Assembly: GCA_016786465.1 (NCBI GenBank)
Contig: JAEUWC010000007.1
Coordinates: 1 to 50,392, forward strand
Source of the DNA: Bdellovibrionales bacterium
GTDB taxonomy: Bacteria; Bdellovibrionota; UBA1018
Direction of reading: 5' to 3'
DNA: 50,392 bases
Shown piece by piece: positions 44,042 through 50,392 of this stretch (positions are counted from its first letter, which is position 1; each line of letters starts with the position of its first letter). The notes below the pieces were generated by a model. The model was not told the DNA's origin, ran no database searches, and worked only from the letters and a program-made list of their open reading frames with translations. A program made the position numbers and the translations under genes.

Positions 44042-44716
44042 ATGAAATCCCTTCCAGCACTGTTTCTGTTGACCTTCCTTTTCCAAAGCTGCGCTTCTTC
44101 TGGCGCACGCCCGGGCTACCCTGAACATTGGTTTAAACCGGTTTCAGAAAAAGGTGCTCCATCCTGGGAAATCTTGCCACAGGCGGCCCCACAGGGATCC
44201 GTCATTCTATCAAAGCGCCACGAACTGGGATTGCTTTCGAATTTCGCGGCAACACCGTTCACATTGGATGGAAAAAAGTACGCAAGCGTCGAAGGTTTTT
44301 GGCAAATGATGCTTTTTCCGGATCCGAAGTTAAAGGATGACCCAAGAAATTCACCTTCAGTCACCTGGCCTTCTAGTCGCGAAAAAGTTGCGCAAATGGT
44401 GGCTTTTGACGCAAAAAGCGCGGGAAAAAAGGCCGAAGACAATATGGCAAAACTGGGAATCACCTGGGTTTCCTTCGAAGGAGAAAAGTTTCCCTACCGG
44501 CCCGCAGGAAACGAAGAAAAGAAGGGACGCCACTATCAGCTGATCGTTCGCGCGATGAAGGCCAAGCTGGACCAGAATGAAAAAGTTCGTGCCGCGTTGA
44601 TTTCAACCGGCGATTTGAAACTTCTGTCCGACCATCACCAAGAAGCCGGCGCGCCACCCGCTTGGATGTACAATCAAATCTGGATGGAACTGCGTGCAGA
44701 ACTTCTGAAACCATGA
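44042..44716 (+). CDS. exported NADAR-domain (YbiA-like) protein, probable lipoprotein
   Basis: 224 residues if ATG 44042 is used; ATG 44030 or 44033 are also possible. N-terminus MKSLPALFLLTFLFQSC with Cys17 fits a lipoprotein signal. Residues 53-220 follow the NADAR pattern: SKRHELGLLSNFAATPFTLDGKKYASVEGFWQ (catalytic-type Glu84), then WPSSREKVAQM and WMELRAELL. Known relatives cleave N-glycosidic bonds in riboflavin intermediates or remove ADP-ribose from guanine and act in the cytoplasm; export is unusual. Overlaps the next gene by ATGA. Confidence 0.72.
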   Translation: MKSLPALFLLTFLFQSCASSGARPGYPEHWFKPVSEKGAPSWEILPQAAPQGSVILSKRHELGLLSNFAATPFTLDGKKYASVEGFWQMMLFPDPKLKDDPRNSPSVTWPSSREKVAQMVAFDAKSAGKKAEDNMAKLGITWVSFEGEKFPYRPAGNEEKKGRHYQLIVRAMKAKLDQNEKVRAALISTGDLKLLSDHHQEAGAPPAWMYNQIWMELRAELLKP

Positions 44717-45837
44717 AGAAGTTCTGGACCGCCCTTCGTTGGGTCGCATACGCCATTTTTTCAATCGCCCTGGTCCGCGACACTTACTACAACGGTTGGG
44801 ACTTCAACGTTTTTCACCAAGCCGCTTTGACGGTACTAGTGGGACAAGACCCTTACCTTCCGGGCCTAGAAAGTGGGTGGGTTTTTAAATACCCGCCGTG
44901 GACTTTACCGATTTTTGTTCCCTTTGGATTGTTTTCAAATGGCGTGGCTAAGCTTCTTTGGGGGCTAATTCAGGTTGGGTTGATTGCTTACAGTTACCGC
45001 TGGGTTCAATCCCATCTGAAATCCTGGCGCGTCGGCTTTTGGGTTTTAGCGTCGTTTTGGTTTCTGTTCGCATATCACGCGCTTTCTGGGCAAATCATGC
45101 TTTTGATACTTGCCGGCTGTCTGTACTTTTTTGAATTGACCAGAATTCGTGCGCTGCCATCCGATCTTGGGAATCTGTTTCTGCTTTCCTTTAAAATTTT
45201 TCCCGTTCTGTCTTGGGCGGGTCTACGAAGCCAAATGCCTTGGGATCGCCGAAACGTGAAAGCTGGGATCATCGCGTTCGTGTTGTTTATGTTTCTTTGT
45301 GTGATTTTTTCAATGATCTGTCTGAAAACTGCCGATCCACTTCCACTTTTGAAATCCTGGGTTCATGCAGCGGGATCGAGCGCGACCCAGCTTTCGGCTG
45401 AAACAACCCGTGGCTGGCGAAACCAGGGACTTCCTGCACTTTTGGGTCGCCTGTTGGAAGACCGTGGCGGCGCTAGGTCTTGGGATATCCCGTTAACCTT
45501 GATCCTTTACATCCTGCTGGGACAGGCTTGGCGAAAAGTATCGGCGTCGGAAAAAGCGCCGGTCCGTTGGGCGGGGTGGCTGGGTTTGGCCGCAGCAATT
45601 CATCCCTTAAGCTGGTTTCATTCGTTCGTTTTGGTGTTCCCAATCGCGGCGATTGCCGTCGATCACGCCGTTCATTCCAAGAATCGAAAGCGAATTGCTG
45701 TCGCGGTTTTTGGCGTTTTCTGCGTAACCCTTTTCACCAAGGCCCTTGGACCCGTCGGGGTTTTTGCAGAACTGGTGTCAGTTAAAGCCTGGGGAACCCT
45801 AATCTGTATGGGGTCGTTCAAGGTGTCCAAGGCCTAG
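44713..45837 (+). CDS. GT87-like polyprenol-phosphate-sugar glycosyltransferase
   Basis: 374 residues from ATG 44713 (ATGA overlap). Eight or more membrane segments. After the first segment comes WDFNVFHQAALTVLVGQDPYLPG (Asp30) and FKYPPWTLPIFVPFG, the D-F...G-x-x-P-Y...Y-P-P signature of GT87/DUF2029 enzymes, which transfer mannose or arabinose from a polyprenyl phosphate donor on the outer face of the inner membrane. Acceptor unknown. Its coupling to the exported NADAR protein is unexplained. Confidence 0.75.
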   Translation: MKKFWTALRWVAYAIFSIALVRDTYYNGWDFNVFHQAALTVLVGQDPYLPGLESGWVFKYPPWTLPIFVPFGLFSNGVAKLLWGLIQVGLIAYSYRWVQSHLKSWRVGFWVLASFWFLFAYHALSGQIMLLILAGCLYFFELTRIRALPSDLGNLFLLSFKIFPVLSWAGLRSQMPWDRRNVKAGIIAFVLFMFLCVIFSMICLKTADPLPLLKSWVHAAGSSATQLSAETTRGWRNQGLPALLGRLLEDRGGARSWDIPLTLILYILLGQAWRKVSASEKAPVRWAGWLGLAAAIHPLSWFHSFVLVFPIAAIAVDHAVHSKNRKRIAVAVFGVFCVTLFTKALGPVGVFAELVSVKAWGTLICMGSFKVSKA

Positions 45838-45848
45838 ACAGTAAACCA

Positions 45849-45873
45849 CCTAGGTTCTTGTTAATCCTAGGTT
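45849..45873. repeat. paired CCTAGGTT repeat
   Basis: CCTAGGTT occurs at 45849-45856 and 45866-45873, 17 bases apart, between the glycosyltransferase stop and the next small secreted protein. The core CCTAGG is also its own reverse complement, so the pair can act as direct or inverted half-sites for a regulator. Confidence 0.35.
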
Positions 45874-45925
45874 TTATCCGATCTGAGCGCTATCGGCCTG
45901 GCACATGCCCTGCAAAATCAAGGGT

Positions 45926-46345
45926 ATGAAGATCCGCATTTTGAGTCTGATTTTTCTGATTCTTACTGGCGCTGCTTTGGCGCAGGAATCGCAGACTTTG
46001 CCTGACACCTATGAAGAAGAATTTGTCCGAGTCACTGAAAACAACGGAATTGGAATCTACCGCCTTTACACTGCCGTTCAGGCTCGGAAAGCGGATGAAG
46101 GCGTGAAGTCATTTGATTACCTTCCTTCGAAAGGCTACTGCGCGACAAATCCGATTCGAAGCTCGCAGGTCTTTCACAATGATCCGGCGTCCAAGCGAAC
46201 GGTTGTTTATACGCTTTCATCCGAAATTTGCGCGCAGATCAAAGAATCTGCGCCCAAGACATCCGAACACAATCCGTTAACCGTTGAATTTTCTCGAAAA
46301 GACGAAAAGGTTCTGTCGATCCAGTTCAAAAAGGACGAAGAATAG
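45926..46345 (+). CDS. small secreted protein of unknown function
   Basis: 139 residues from ATG 45926, where the signal peptide MKIRILSLIFLILTGAALAQ begins; ATG 45905 would add seven residues. Two Cys (GYCATN, EICAQI) in the mature part. It precedes the C11 protease by 18 bases and shares its direction, so they may be one unit. Function unknown. Confidence 0.65.
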   Translation: MKIRILSLIFLILTGAALAQESQTLPDTYEEEFVRVTENNGIGIYRLYTAVQARKADEGVKSFDYLPSKGYCATNPIRSSQVFHNDPASKRTVVYTLSSEICAQIKESAPKTSEHNPLTVEFSRKDEKVLSIQFKKDEE

Positions 46346-46363
46346 AATAGATTCGGCGAACGG

Positions 46364-47491
46364 ATGAAAACCTGGATTATTACCTGTATTGCGACGATTG
46401 CTTGGTTCGCACAACCCGCGAAGGCAGCCGTATCTGAATGGACGATCCTGGTTTACTGGGCGGTAGACAACGACCTGTATCAATTCAGCATTCCTTACCT
46501 AGAAGAATTCAACCGTCTGAATCTGAAAACGACTGAAAAAATCAATATTGTCGTTCAATACGATCACGCTAGCCCCAGAAGAACGGAACGGCAGGTACTA
46601 AATCACCTAGGCCACCGCGGCTTTTCGGTGGTTGAAGTATTGGGATCCAATTTAAATTCAGCATCCCCAAAAACCTTTTCTGACTTTTTAAACTGGGGAG
46701 TGTCCCAGTTTCCTGCGAAAAAGTATGCGCTTGTCGTTGGAAGTCACGGATCAAACTGGAGCGGCTTGATTGAAGATGCCCCGATGAACGAGTACATGAC
46801 GCTAGAAAATTTTGCGTCCGCTTTACGTTCGGGACCCAAGATGGATCTTCTGCTTTTTGACACCTGCAATATGTCCTTCTTGGAAACCTTGCATGTCTTG
46901 AAGGGAACAGCGCCCATCATGGTGGGTTCGAACTATTTTCTAAACGGATTGGATCACGTGCATCCCATTCGTTGGCTTTCACGAAACTTGAACGCGTCCC
47001 CCGAAGAATTCGCCAAGCGATATGTTCGTTCGTACCCATGGACCAAAGGAAACTTTAAGGAAAAGGACTTTGCGCTTTCTGCACTTCGTTTGACCGAAAC
47101 CCAGTCTTTTGTTGCCGAACTGGAATCGTTTTTTGCGGAAATCAGTCTTCAGTCCGACGCGAACAAGATTCGCCTTTATCAAAGACTGAAAAAAAGTTTC
47201 GACACCGAAGATGCCGAAACCGCGTTTGACCTGTTTGAATTGATTCGCGTCGCCGGACGACTTTCAGATCCTTTAAAGAAAAAGGCCCGATTGCTGGAAC
47301 AGCAGAATTCCTGGGTCATTGCGACCGGCCACACTTTTCGAACAAAGCCGCATTCCGGAGTTTCCATCACCTGTTCCATGAATCAGCGCGAGTATTCGAA
47401 GATCGGTTTGGGCAAGATTGCTCAAGCCTGGAACGCCCTTTGTTCGTTTTGGAACCAGGAATTTCCCGTTCAAAAAACCGCGAAGCCGTAA
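46364..47491 (+). CDS. secreted clostripain-family (C11) cysteine peptidase
   Basis: 375 residues. Signal peptide MKTWIITCIATIAWFAQPAKA. The fold opens with WTILVYWAVDNDLYQ, the usual Y-x-x-x-D-N-D-L of clostripain; His128 (VVGSHGSNWSG) and Cys168 (LLFDTCNMSFLE) are the catalytic pair. Clostripain-type enzymes prefer Arg or Lys at P1. It is shorter than clostripain and lacks an obvious propeptide cleavage linker. Together with the subtilase it adds to the exported protease set. Confidence 0.88.
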   Translation: MKTWIITCIATIAWFAQPAKAAVSEWTILVYWAVDNDLYQFSIPYLEEFNRLNLKTTEKINIVVQYDHASPRRTERQVLNHLGHRGFSVVEVLGSNLNSASPKTFSDFLNWGVSQFPAKKYALVVGSHGSNWSGLIEDAPMNEYMTLENFASALRSGPKMDLLLFDTCNMSFLETLHVLKGTAPIMVGSNYFLNGLDHVHPIRWLSRNLNASPEEFAKRYVRSYPWTKGNFKEKDFALSALRLTETQSFVAELESFFAEISLQSDANKIRLYQRLKKSFDTEDAETAFDLFELIRVAGRLSDPLKKKARLLEQQNSWVIATGHTFRTKPHSGVSITCSMNQREYSKIGLGKIAQAWNALCSFWNQEFPVQKTAKP

Positions 47492-47502
47492 AATGGCGGA
47501 TT
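47491..47502. repeat. 12-base direct repeat, left edge of accessory segment
   Basis: AAATGGCGGATT here recurs at 49300-49311 and contains the complement of a tRNA 3' end (TCCGCCA). It lies directly after the C11 peptidase gene, where base use changes. A 12-base match in 50 kb can arise by chance, so its meaning rests on position. Confidence 0.35.
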
Positions 47503-47583
47503 GCTCGGCAGTTGTGTGATTTCAATGGGTTAAGTGACCAGTCCGGGTAAATCCAGGTTGGGCTATTGAAAAATGTGAAATCA

Positions 47584-47607
47584 TTAATTAACATATTAGT
47601 TAATTAA
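47584..47607. promoter_or_regulatory. ArsR operator candidate
   Basis: TTAATTAAC-ATATTA-GTTAATTAA, perfect 9-base arms around a 6-base spacer, 16 bases before the ArsR start. This position and AT-rich dyad match the self-regulating operators of ArsR-family repressors. Confidence 0.6.
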
Positions 47608-47622
47608 CTAAAGGGTTTATTA

Positions 47623-47991
47623 ATGCAAGATTCTCTGAGTCAAACATTTGCTGCTCTAGCTGATCCCACCAGGAGAGCGATGTTAGCTAGGCTCTCTCGG
47701 GGAGAAGCTACAGTTTCAGATTTAGCCGAACCATTCCTGGGTGAAATGAGCCTCCCAGCAGTTACTAAACACATTAAAGTTTTAGAAAAAGCCGGATTGG
47801 TATCTAAAACCAAAGAGGCGCAGTACCGTCCTTGCAAGATTAGCAAAGAAGCCTTCAAAGATGTCGCAGATTGGATGGAGCAATATCGAGTTTACTGGGA
47901 AGAAAGTTTTGACCGTTTAGAGGCCTACTTAAAAACAGTTTCACCGAAAAAGAAGACAAAGAGGAAGAAAGATGTCCGAAAAGAAAAATGA
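47623..47991 (+). CDS. ArsR-family winged-helix transcriptional regulator
   Basis: 122 residues with AAGGG in front. Winged helix: FAALADPTRRAMLARLSRGEATVSDLAEPF...LPAVTKHIKVLEKAGLVSKTKEAQYRPCKI. There is no metal-binding CxCxxC motif; the LSLPAVTKH type found next to AHSA1 genes senses other signals. The C-terminus is very basic (KKKTKRKKDVRKEK). Codon use is AT-richer than in the genes to the left. It overlaps the following gene by 20 bases. Confidence 0.9.
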   Translation: MQDSLSQTFAALADPTRRAMLARLSRGEATVSDLAEPFLGEMSLPAVTKHIKVLEKAGLVSKTKEAQYRPCKISKEAFKDVADWMEQYRVYWEESFDRLEAYLKTVSPKKKTKRKKDVRKEK

Positions 47992-48916
47992 ATTGAAGAT
48001 CACACGAATTTATGACGCTCCATTAAAAGCCGTATGGGATGCTTGGACTGACCCAGATCAAGTAGCAAAGTGGTGGGGCCCAAGAGGGTTCAGTATAACA
48101 ACCCATAGTAAGGACTTAAAAACTGGAGGACATTGGCACTACACAATGCATGGACCTGATGGAACGGACTATCCAAATAGAACCGTTTATCTCGAAGTCG
48201 ATGAATACAAAAGATTAGTTTATGATCATGGTGCTAACGACGATCAGCCGGCTCTGTTTAGGGTCACGGTAATTTTTACTGAATCTAAAGACAATAAAAC
48301 TCACATGGATATGACCATGACCTTTAGGACTCCTGAGGTCGCGGCACATTCTAAGAAAGCTATTAAGGATGCAGATGGCAGTTCAACGTGGGACAGGCTG
48401 GCTGAGTATTTAGGAAAAGAATCAACAGACAAAGAGTTGTTCGTTATCAATCGTTCTTTCAATGTAGATATTGATACCCTGTTTGATGCTTGGACTGACC
48501 CAGATCAGCTTGTGGCTTGGAGTGGGCCGGTCGGCGCGCAGATGGAATACATAAATGTTGATATTAGGGCGGGAGGCAAAGCGTTTTATCGAATGCCTTT
48601 CGGCGATACGGTAATTTATGGCAACGTTGAATATCTTGAGGTGAGGCGTCCCGATCGCTTAGTGTATATTCAACAATTTGCTAACGAAGACAGAAGTCCG
48701 GGCCGTCACCCACTGGCACCCGCGTGGCCTCAAAGTATGTTAACCACAGTGACCTTTACTAAAGAAGGTGAAGGTGGAACTCGAGTTACTCTGCAATGGG
48801 AAGTCACAGGAAAGTGGACTGAAGAAGAAATGGATACGTTCATTAAAGGTAGAAAGAGTATGTCTCAAGGCTGGGGCGGGTCGTTTGATAAACTTGAAGA
48901 ATTTCTTGAGAACTAG
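47972..48916 (+). CDS. tandem AHSA1/SRPBCC-domain protein
   Basis: 314 residues made of two AHSA1-type domains: residues 8-150 (ITRIYDAPLKAVWDAWTDPDQVAKWWGPRGF) and 160-312 (INRSFNVDIDTLFDAWTDPDQLVAWSGP). The shared AWTDPDQ phrase marks an internal duplication; single-domain proteins are usual. SRPBCC folds bind small hydrophobic ligands; the ligand is not known. GAGGAAG lies before ATG 47972, and it is translated with the ArsR regulator that probably controls it. Confidence 0.9.
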   Translation: MSEKKNELKITRIYDAPLKAVWDAWTDPDQVAKWWGPRGFSITTHSKDLKTGGHWHYTMHGPDGTDYPNRTVYLEVDEYKRLVYDHGANDDQPALFRVTVIFTESKDNKTHMDMTMTFRTPEVAAHSKKAIKDADGSSTWDRLAEYLGKESTDKELFVINRSFNVDIDTLFDAWTDPDQLVAWSGPVGAQMEYINVDIRAGGKAFYRMPFGDTVIYGNVEYLEVRRPDRLVYIQQFANEDRSPGRHPLAPAWPQSMLTTVTFTKEGEGGTRVTLQWEVTGKWTEEEMDTFIKGRKSMSQGWGGSFDKLEEFLEN

Positions 48917-48948
48917 AAATACAAACGACTATCAAATCGATTTCATAA

Positions 48949-49097
48949 TGGCGGAGAGGGATGTTCGACCTTCGGGTACTTGCGCTTCCCGCGCTCGTCC
49001 CTTCGGCAAGCCTCAGACGCCGCCCGCAAGCGGGCGCCCGGCGTCTTCCGGCCGTTCGAATCCCTCCCAAGGTACCGGACTCTGCACTGCAGAGTCC
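48949..49097 (-). ncRNA. structured tRNA-linked element, copy B
   Basis: On the minus strand: hairpin of 10-base arms (49097-49077), GTACC link, CCTTGGG (49072-49066), GAGGGAT (49066-49060) and a GC-rich core with hairpin CCCGCTTGCGGG (49034-49023). Then come CCCGAAGG (48976-48969), TCGAAC, ATCCCTC (48962-48956) pairing with GAGGGAT, and the tRNA-like end TCCGCCA at 48949. The element layout matches copy A; the pairing segments differ but remain complementary. Bases 49119-49098 upstream look like a degenerate tRNA 5' part (GGCAGAGTATCC). Confidence 0.5.
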
Positions 49098-49115
49098 TGA
49101 CCATCGGATACTCTG

Positions 49116-49305
49116 CCATTTCCTCTCAGTCAGACAGGTTTGTCGCTTCCACCCATTTCTAAAGAACTTTTTCCGAGCCCGAACTCTCGCAAGCGTGAAG
49201 CGTTCGCGAAGCGATGCGAGAGAGGACAGGAGTCCGCCGAGGGATCGACAAAAGTTCTTTAGAAATGGGTGGAAGTTCCTAGTCTGGGTGACTGAAAGGA
49301 AATGG
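49116..49305. repeat. long inverted repeat in non-coding accessory DNA
   Basis: Perfect 26-base arms at 49146-49171 and 49250-49275 (left arm begins CTTCCACCCATTTC). An outer 15-base pair at 49116-49130 and 49291-49305 (CCATTTCCTCTCAGT against its complement) has one mismatch. The interior holds a smaller GC-rich hairpin (CTCTCGC at 49184-49190 with GCGAGAG at 49216-49222). The structure lies between element copy B and the recombinase gene. The whole stretch 48917-49350 has no credible gene. Confidence 0.8.
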
Positions 49306-49311
49306 CGGATT
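49300..49311. repeat. 12-base direct repeat, near the recombinase gene
   Basis: AAATGGCGGATT, the same as 47491-47502. It overlaps the right outer arm of the long inverted repeat, 40 bases from the recombinase stop, and is a candidate attachment-site trace. Confidence 0.35.
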
Positions 49312-49330
49312 CGGCGATTAAACCGAATTC

Positions 49331-49348
49331 ACCTTTGTTTTTAAAGGT
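49331..49348. terminator. short hairpin after the recombinase gene
   Basis: ACCTTT-GTTTTT-AAAGGT, six-base arms, directly downstream of the recombinase stop (49351). The T-run lies in the loop rather than after the stem, so it is a weak terminator candidate. Confidence 0.25.
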
Positions 49349-49350
49349 TT

Positions 49351-50392
49351 TCAAAACCGTGTGTCTGAAACGTGCCGAAGTCCCGTGACATTGGGTGAGC
49401 CTTCATCGGGACTTTCTTCAAAGAACCTGAGTCTATCTGTGATCCCTTGAATCTCGATTCCCGCTAACCTCACATAGTGCTGCATCGTCTTTAGCTCCTT
49501 CCAACCACAGATCTTCATGACCTTGGCAGCTTCAACCCCCTGCCTGAGCATCTGTGTCGCAAAACACGCCCGCAGGGTATGAAACTTAATGGAAGGAAGC
49601 CCATTCATGGTGCAAAAGGTTCTCAGGATTTTAGCCTGAAGCCCTTTATCCCATTGAGTGTCCCTATTAAAAACTTGGAGTCCCGTTCCAGTCAGTTTCC
49701 TTTGCTCAAGCAAGAGCTGCTTTAGCTCAGGACTGATTGGGACTTTTCTCCAGGTTCCAGCCTTGGTCGATTTAAACGACCTAAGTCTGCAATTGTAGGA
49801 ACGATGCACATTGATCGTCATGTTCTCAAAATCGACATCCTGCCAAGCTAGAGCGTAAAGCTCGCCTGATCGCATGCCGGTAAGAAGAGCAATGTGCCAA
49901 ATTCGTTTCCAAGGATGATCCTGCTCATTCGCTTTTTGAATGAGTGCCTGGATCTCTTGGAAAGTGAGAATTTCTGGCTGCTTCTCTTCGCCTCTTTTGA
50001 GAATGACTTCAAAAGTTGGACTTCGGTGGATGTGCGTAAGTAGACGTGAGTGAATCCCAAAATCAAAAACGCTTTTGAATATCTGTTTTAACTTCTTTCG
50101 ATATCCAAGACACAAACCAGCCTCTTTCATCTTTTCAAAGATGCTCACTAGGACAAATGGGTTTAGGTCCATGGAAGGTTTCTGAAGGTACTCCTTCGTC
50201 CACTTCCTCAGTGCTCCCAAATAGTCTTCGTGATTGATTAACTGGCGTTGTCCTGTTGCGACTTTGAGTCTTCGCTCGGTCTTATCCCATTCGTTTAGAA
50301 GATCGTCCCAGAGTATTCCGCGAGATTCGATCTCTTTGACCTGGTCTTCGCAAATTCGTCTGAGTTTCTTTTCAACTTCATGGGCTTCTTGC
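49351..50392 (-). CDS. tyrosine recombinase (phage-type integrase), N-terminus beyond window
   Basis: The frame is open through 50392, so the start lies outside; 347 codons are visible. The N-terminal part is helical and basic (LRRICEDQVKEIE, WDKTERRLKVATGQRQL), a SAM-like arm domain follows, then the catalytic domain: Arg in LLTGMRSGELYALAW, the beta-turn Lys in STKAGTWRKVPIS, HTLRACFATQML (His-x-x-Arg), and the nucleophile Tyr in TMQHYVRL. The usual His before Tyr is Trp (ICGWKELK), as in some integrases. Its position at the edge of foreign-looking DNA suggests it moves this segment. Confidence 0.9.
   Translation of the reverse strand, partial: QEAHEVEKKLRRICEDQVKEIESRGILWDDLLNEWDKTERRLKVATGQRQLINHEDYLGALRKWTKEYLQKPSMDLNPFVLVSIFEKMKEAGLCLGYRKKLKQIFKSVFDFGIHSRLLTHIHRSPTFEVILKRGEEKQPEILTFQEIQALIQKANEQDHPWKRIWHIALLTGMRSGELYALAWQDVDFENMTINVHRSYNCRLRSFKSTKAGTWRKVPISPELKQLLLEQRKLTGTGLQVFNRDTQWDKGLQAKILRTFCTMNGLPSIKFHTLRACFATQMLRQGVEAAKVMKICGWKELKTMQHYVRLAGIEIQGITDRLRFFEESPDEGSPNVTGLRHVSDTRF

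Noticed and set aside
48949-49119. A complete functional tRNA on the minus strand
   Set aside because: D-arm-like and T-arm-like pieces are present, but the anticodon hairpin lacks T33 in a seven-base loop and the T-arm is interrupted by the GC-rich core.
1-50392. CRISPR arrays, rRNA genes and insertion sequences
   Set aside because: No regularly spaced repeats, no rRNA sequence and no transposase gene were seen on either strand.

Overview
The window looks like a compact chromosome segment from a Bdellovibrionota-type bacterium (a Bdellovibrio-like delta-lineage Gram-negative). This is an inference from protein content and style. The base composition is close to balanced and genes are tightly packed with many ATGA or TAATG overlaps. 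Envelope genes (lgt, LptG-type permease, lepB, psd) mark a diderm. Many proteins of unknown function carry signal peptides, and there are several secreted proteases. No 16S gene or other taxonomic marker is present, so the assignment is tentative.

Layout. 1-9.2 kb: the end of a YihY/BrkB-type membrane protein, a small membrane-anchored protein, then a long leftward operon: LptG-like permease, def, fmt, rpe, hutH, hutU, hutI, GNAT. Translation-initiation and envelope genes are thus joined to the first three steps of histidine breakdown. 9.3-15 kb: lepB rightward; then leftward dksA-like, galU, a secreted protein, priA and a CFI-box-like protein. 15-21.1 kb: an outer-membrane barrel candidate and a seven-gene leftward operon (DMT transporter, free-Met-sulfoxide-reductase-like GAF protein, winged-helix/nucleotidyltransferase-like protein, lgt, and a BtuF/C/D-type cobalamin or iron-chelate importer). 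21.2-30.5 kb: a 1286-residue subtilase lipoprotein, a methyltransferase, a secreted protein resembling the ADP-ribosyltransferase fold, tRNA-Arg(UCU), FmdB, PHP, SDR, threonine dehydratase and a Cho-like nuclease. 30.5-35 kb: a coiled-coil protein divergent from a HEAT-like membrane protein, a 50-residue protein, an ECF sigma factor whose last helix is frameshifted, and a membrane protein in the anti-sigma position. 35-47.5 kb: mostly exported proteins of unknown function, plus TetR, tRNA-Ser(GCU), psd, a Cys-repeat lipoprotein, an exported NADAR protein coupled to a GT87-like enzyme, and a clostripain-family protease. 47.5-50.4 kb: an AT-richer accessory segment with ArsR, a two-domain AHSA1/SRPBCC protein, a 0.4-kb non-coding region full of inverted repeats, and a tyrosine recombinase running off the right edge.

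The most unusual signal is non-coding. Two separate places (26437-26578 and 48949-49097, both read on the minus strand) hold diverged copies of one structured element of about 145 bases. Each copy has a 5' hairpin, a GTACC link, an outer stem that is kept although its sequence differs, a GC-rich core with the hairpin CCCGCTTGCGGG, and a 3' end that is a tRNA T-arm/acceptor ending in CCA. One copy sits directly 3' of intact tRNA-Arg and ends in an exact 21-base copy of that tRNA's 3' end. The other sits in the accessory segment beside a recombinase. No named RNA or repeat family was recognised for it.
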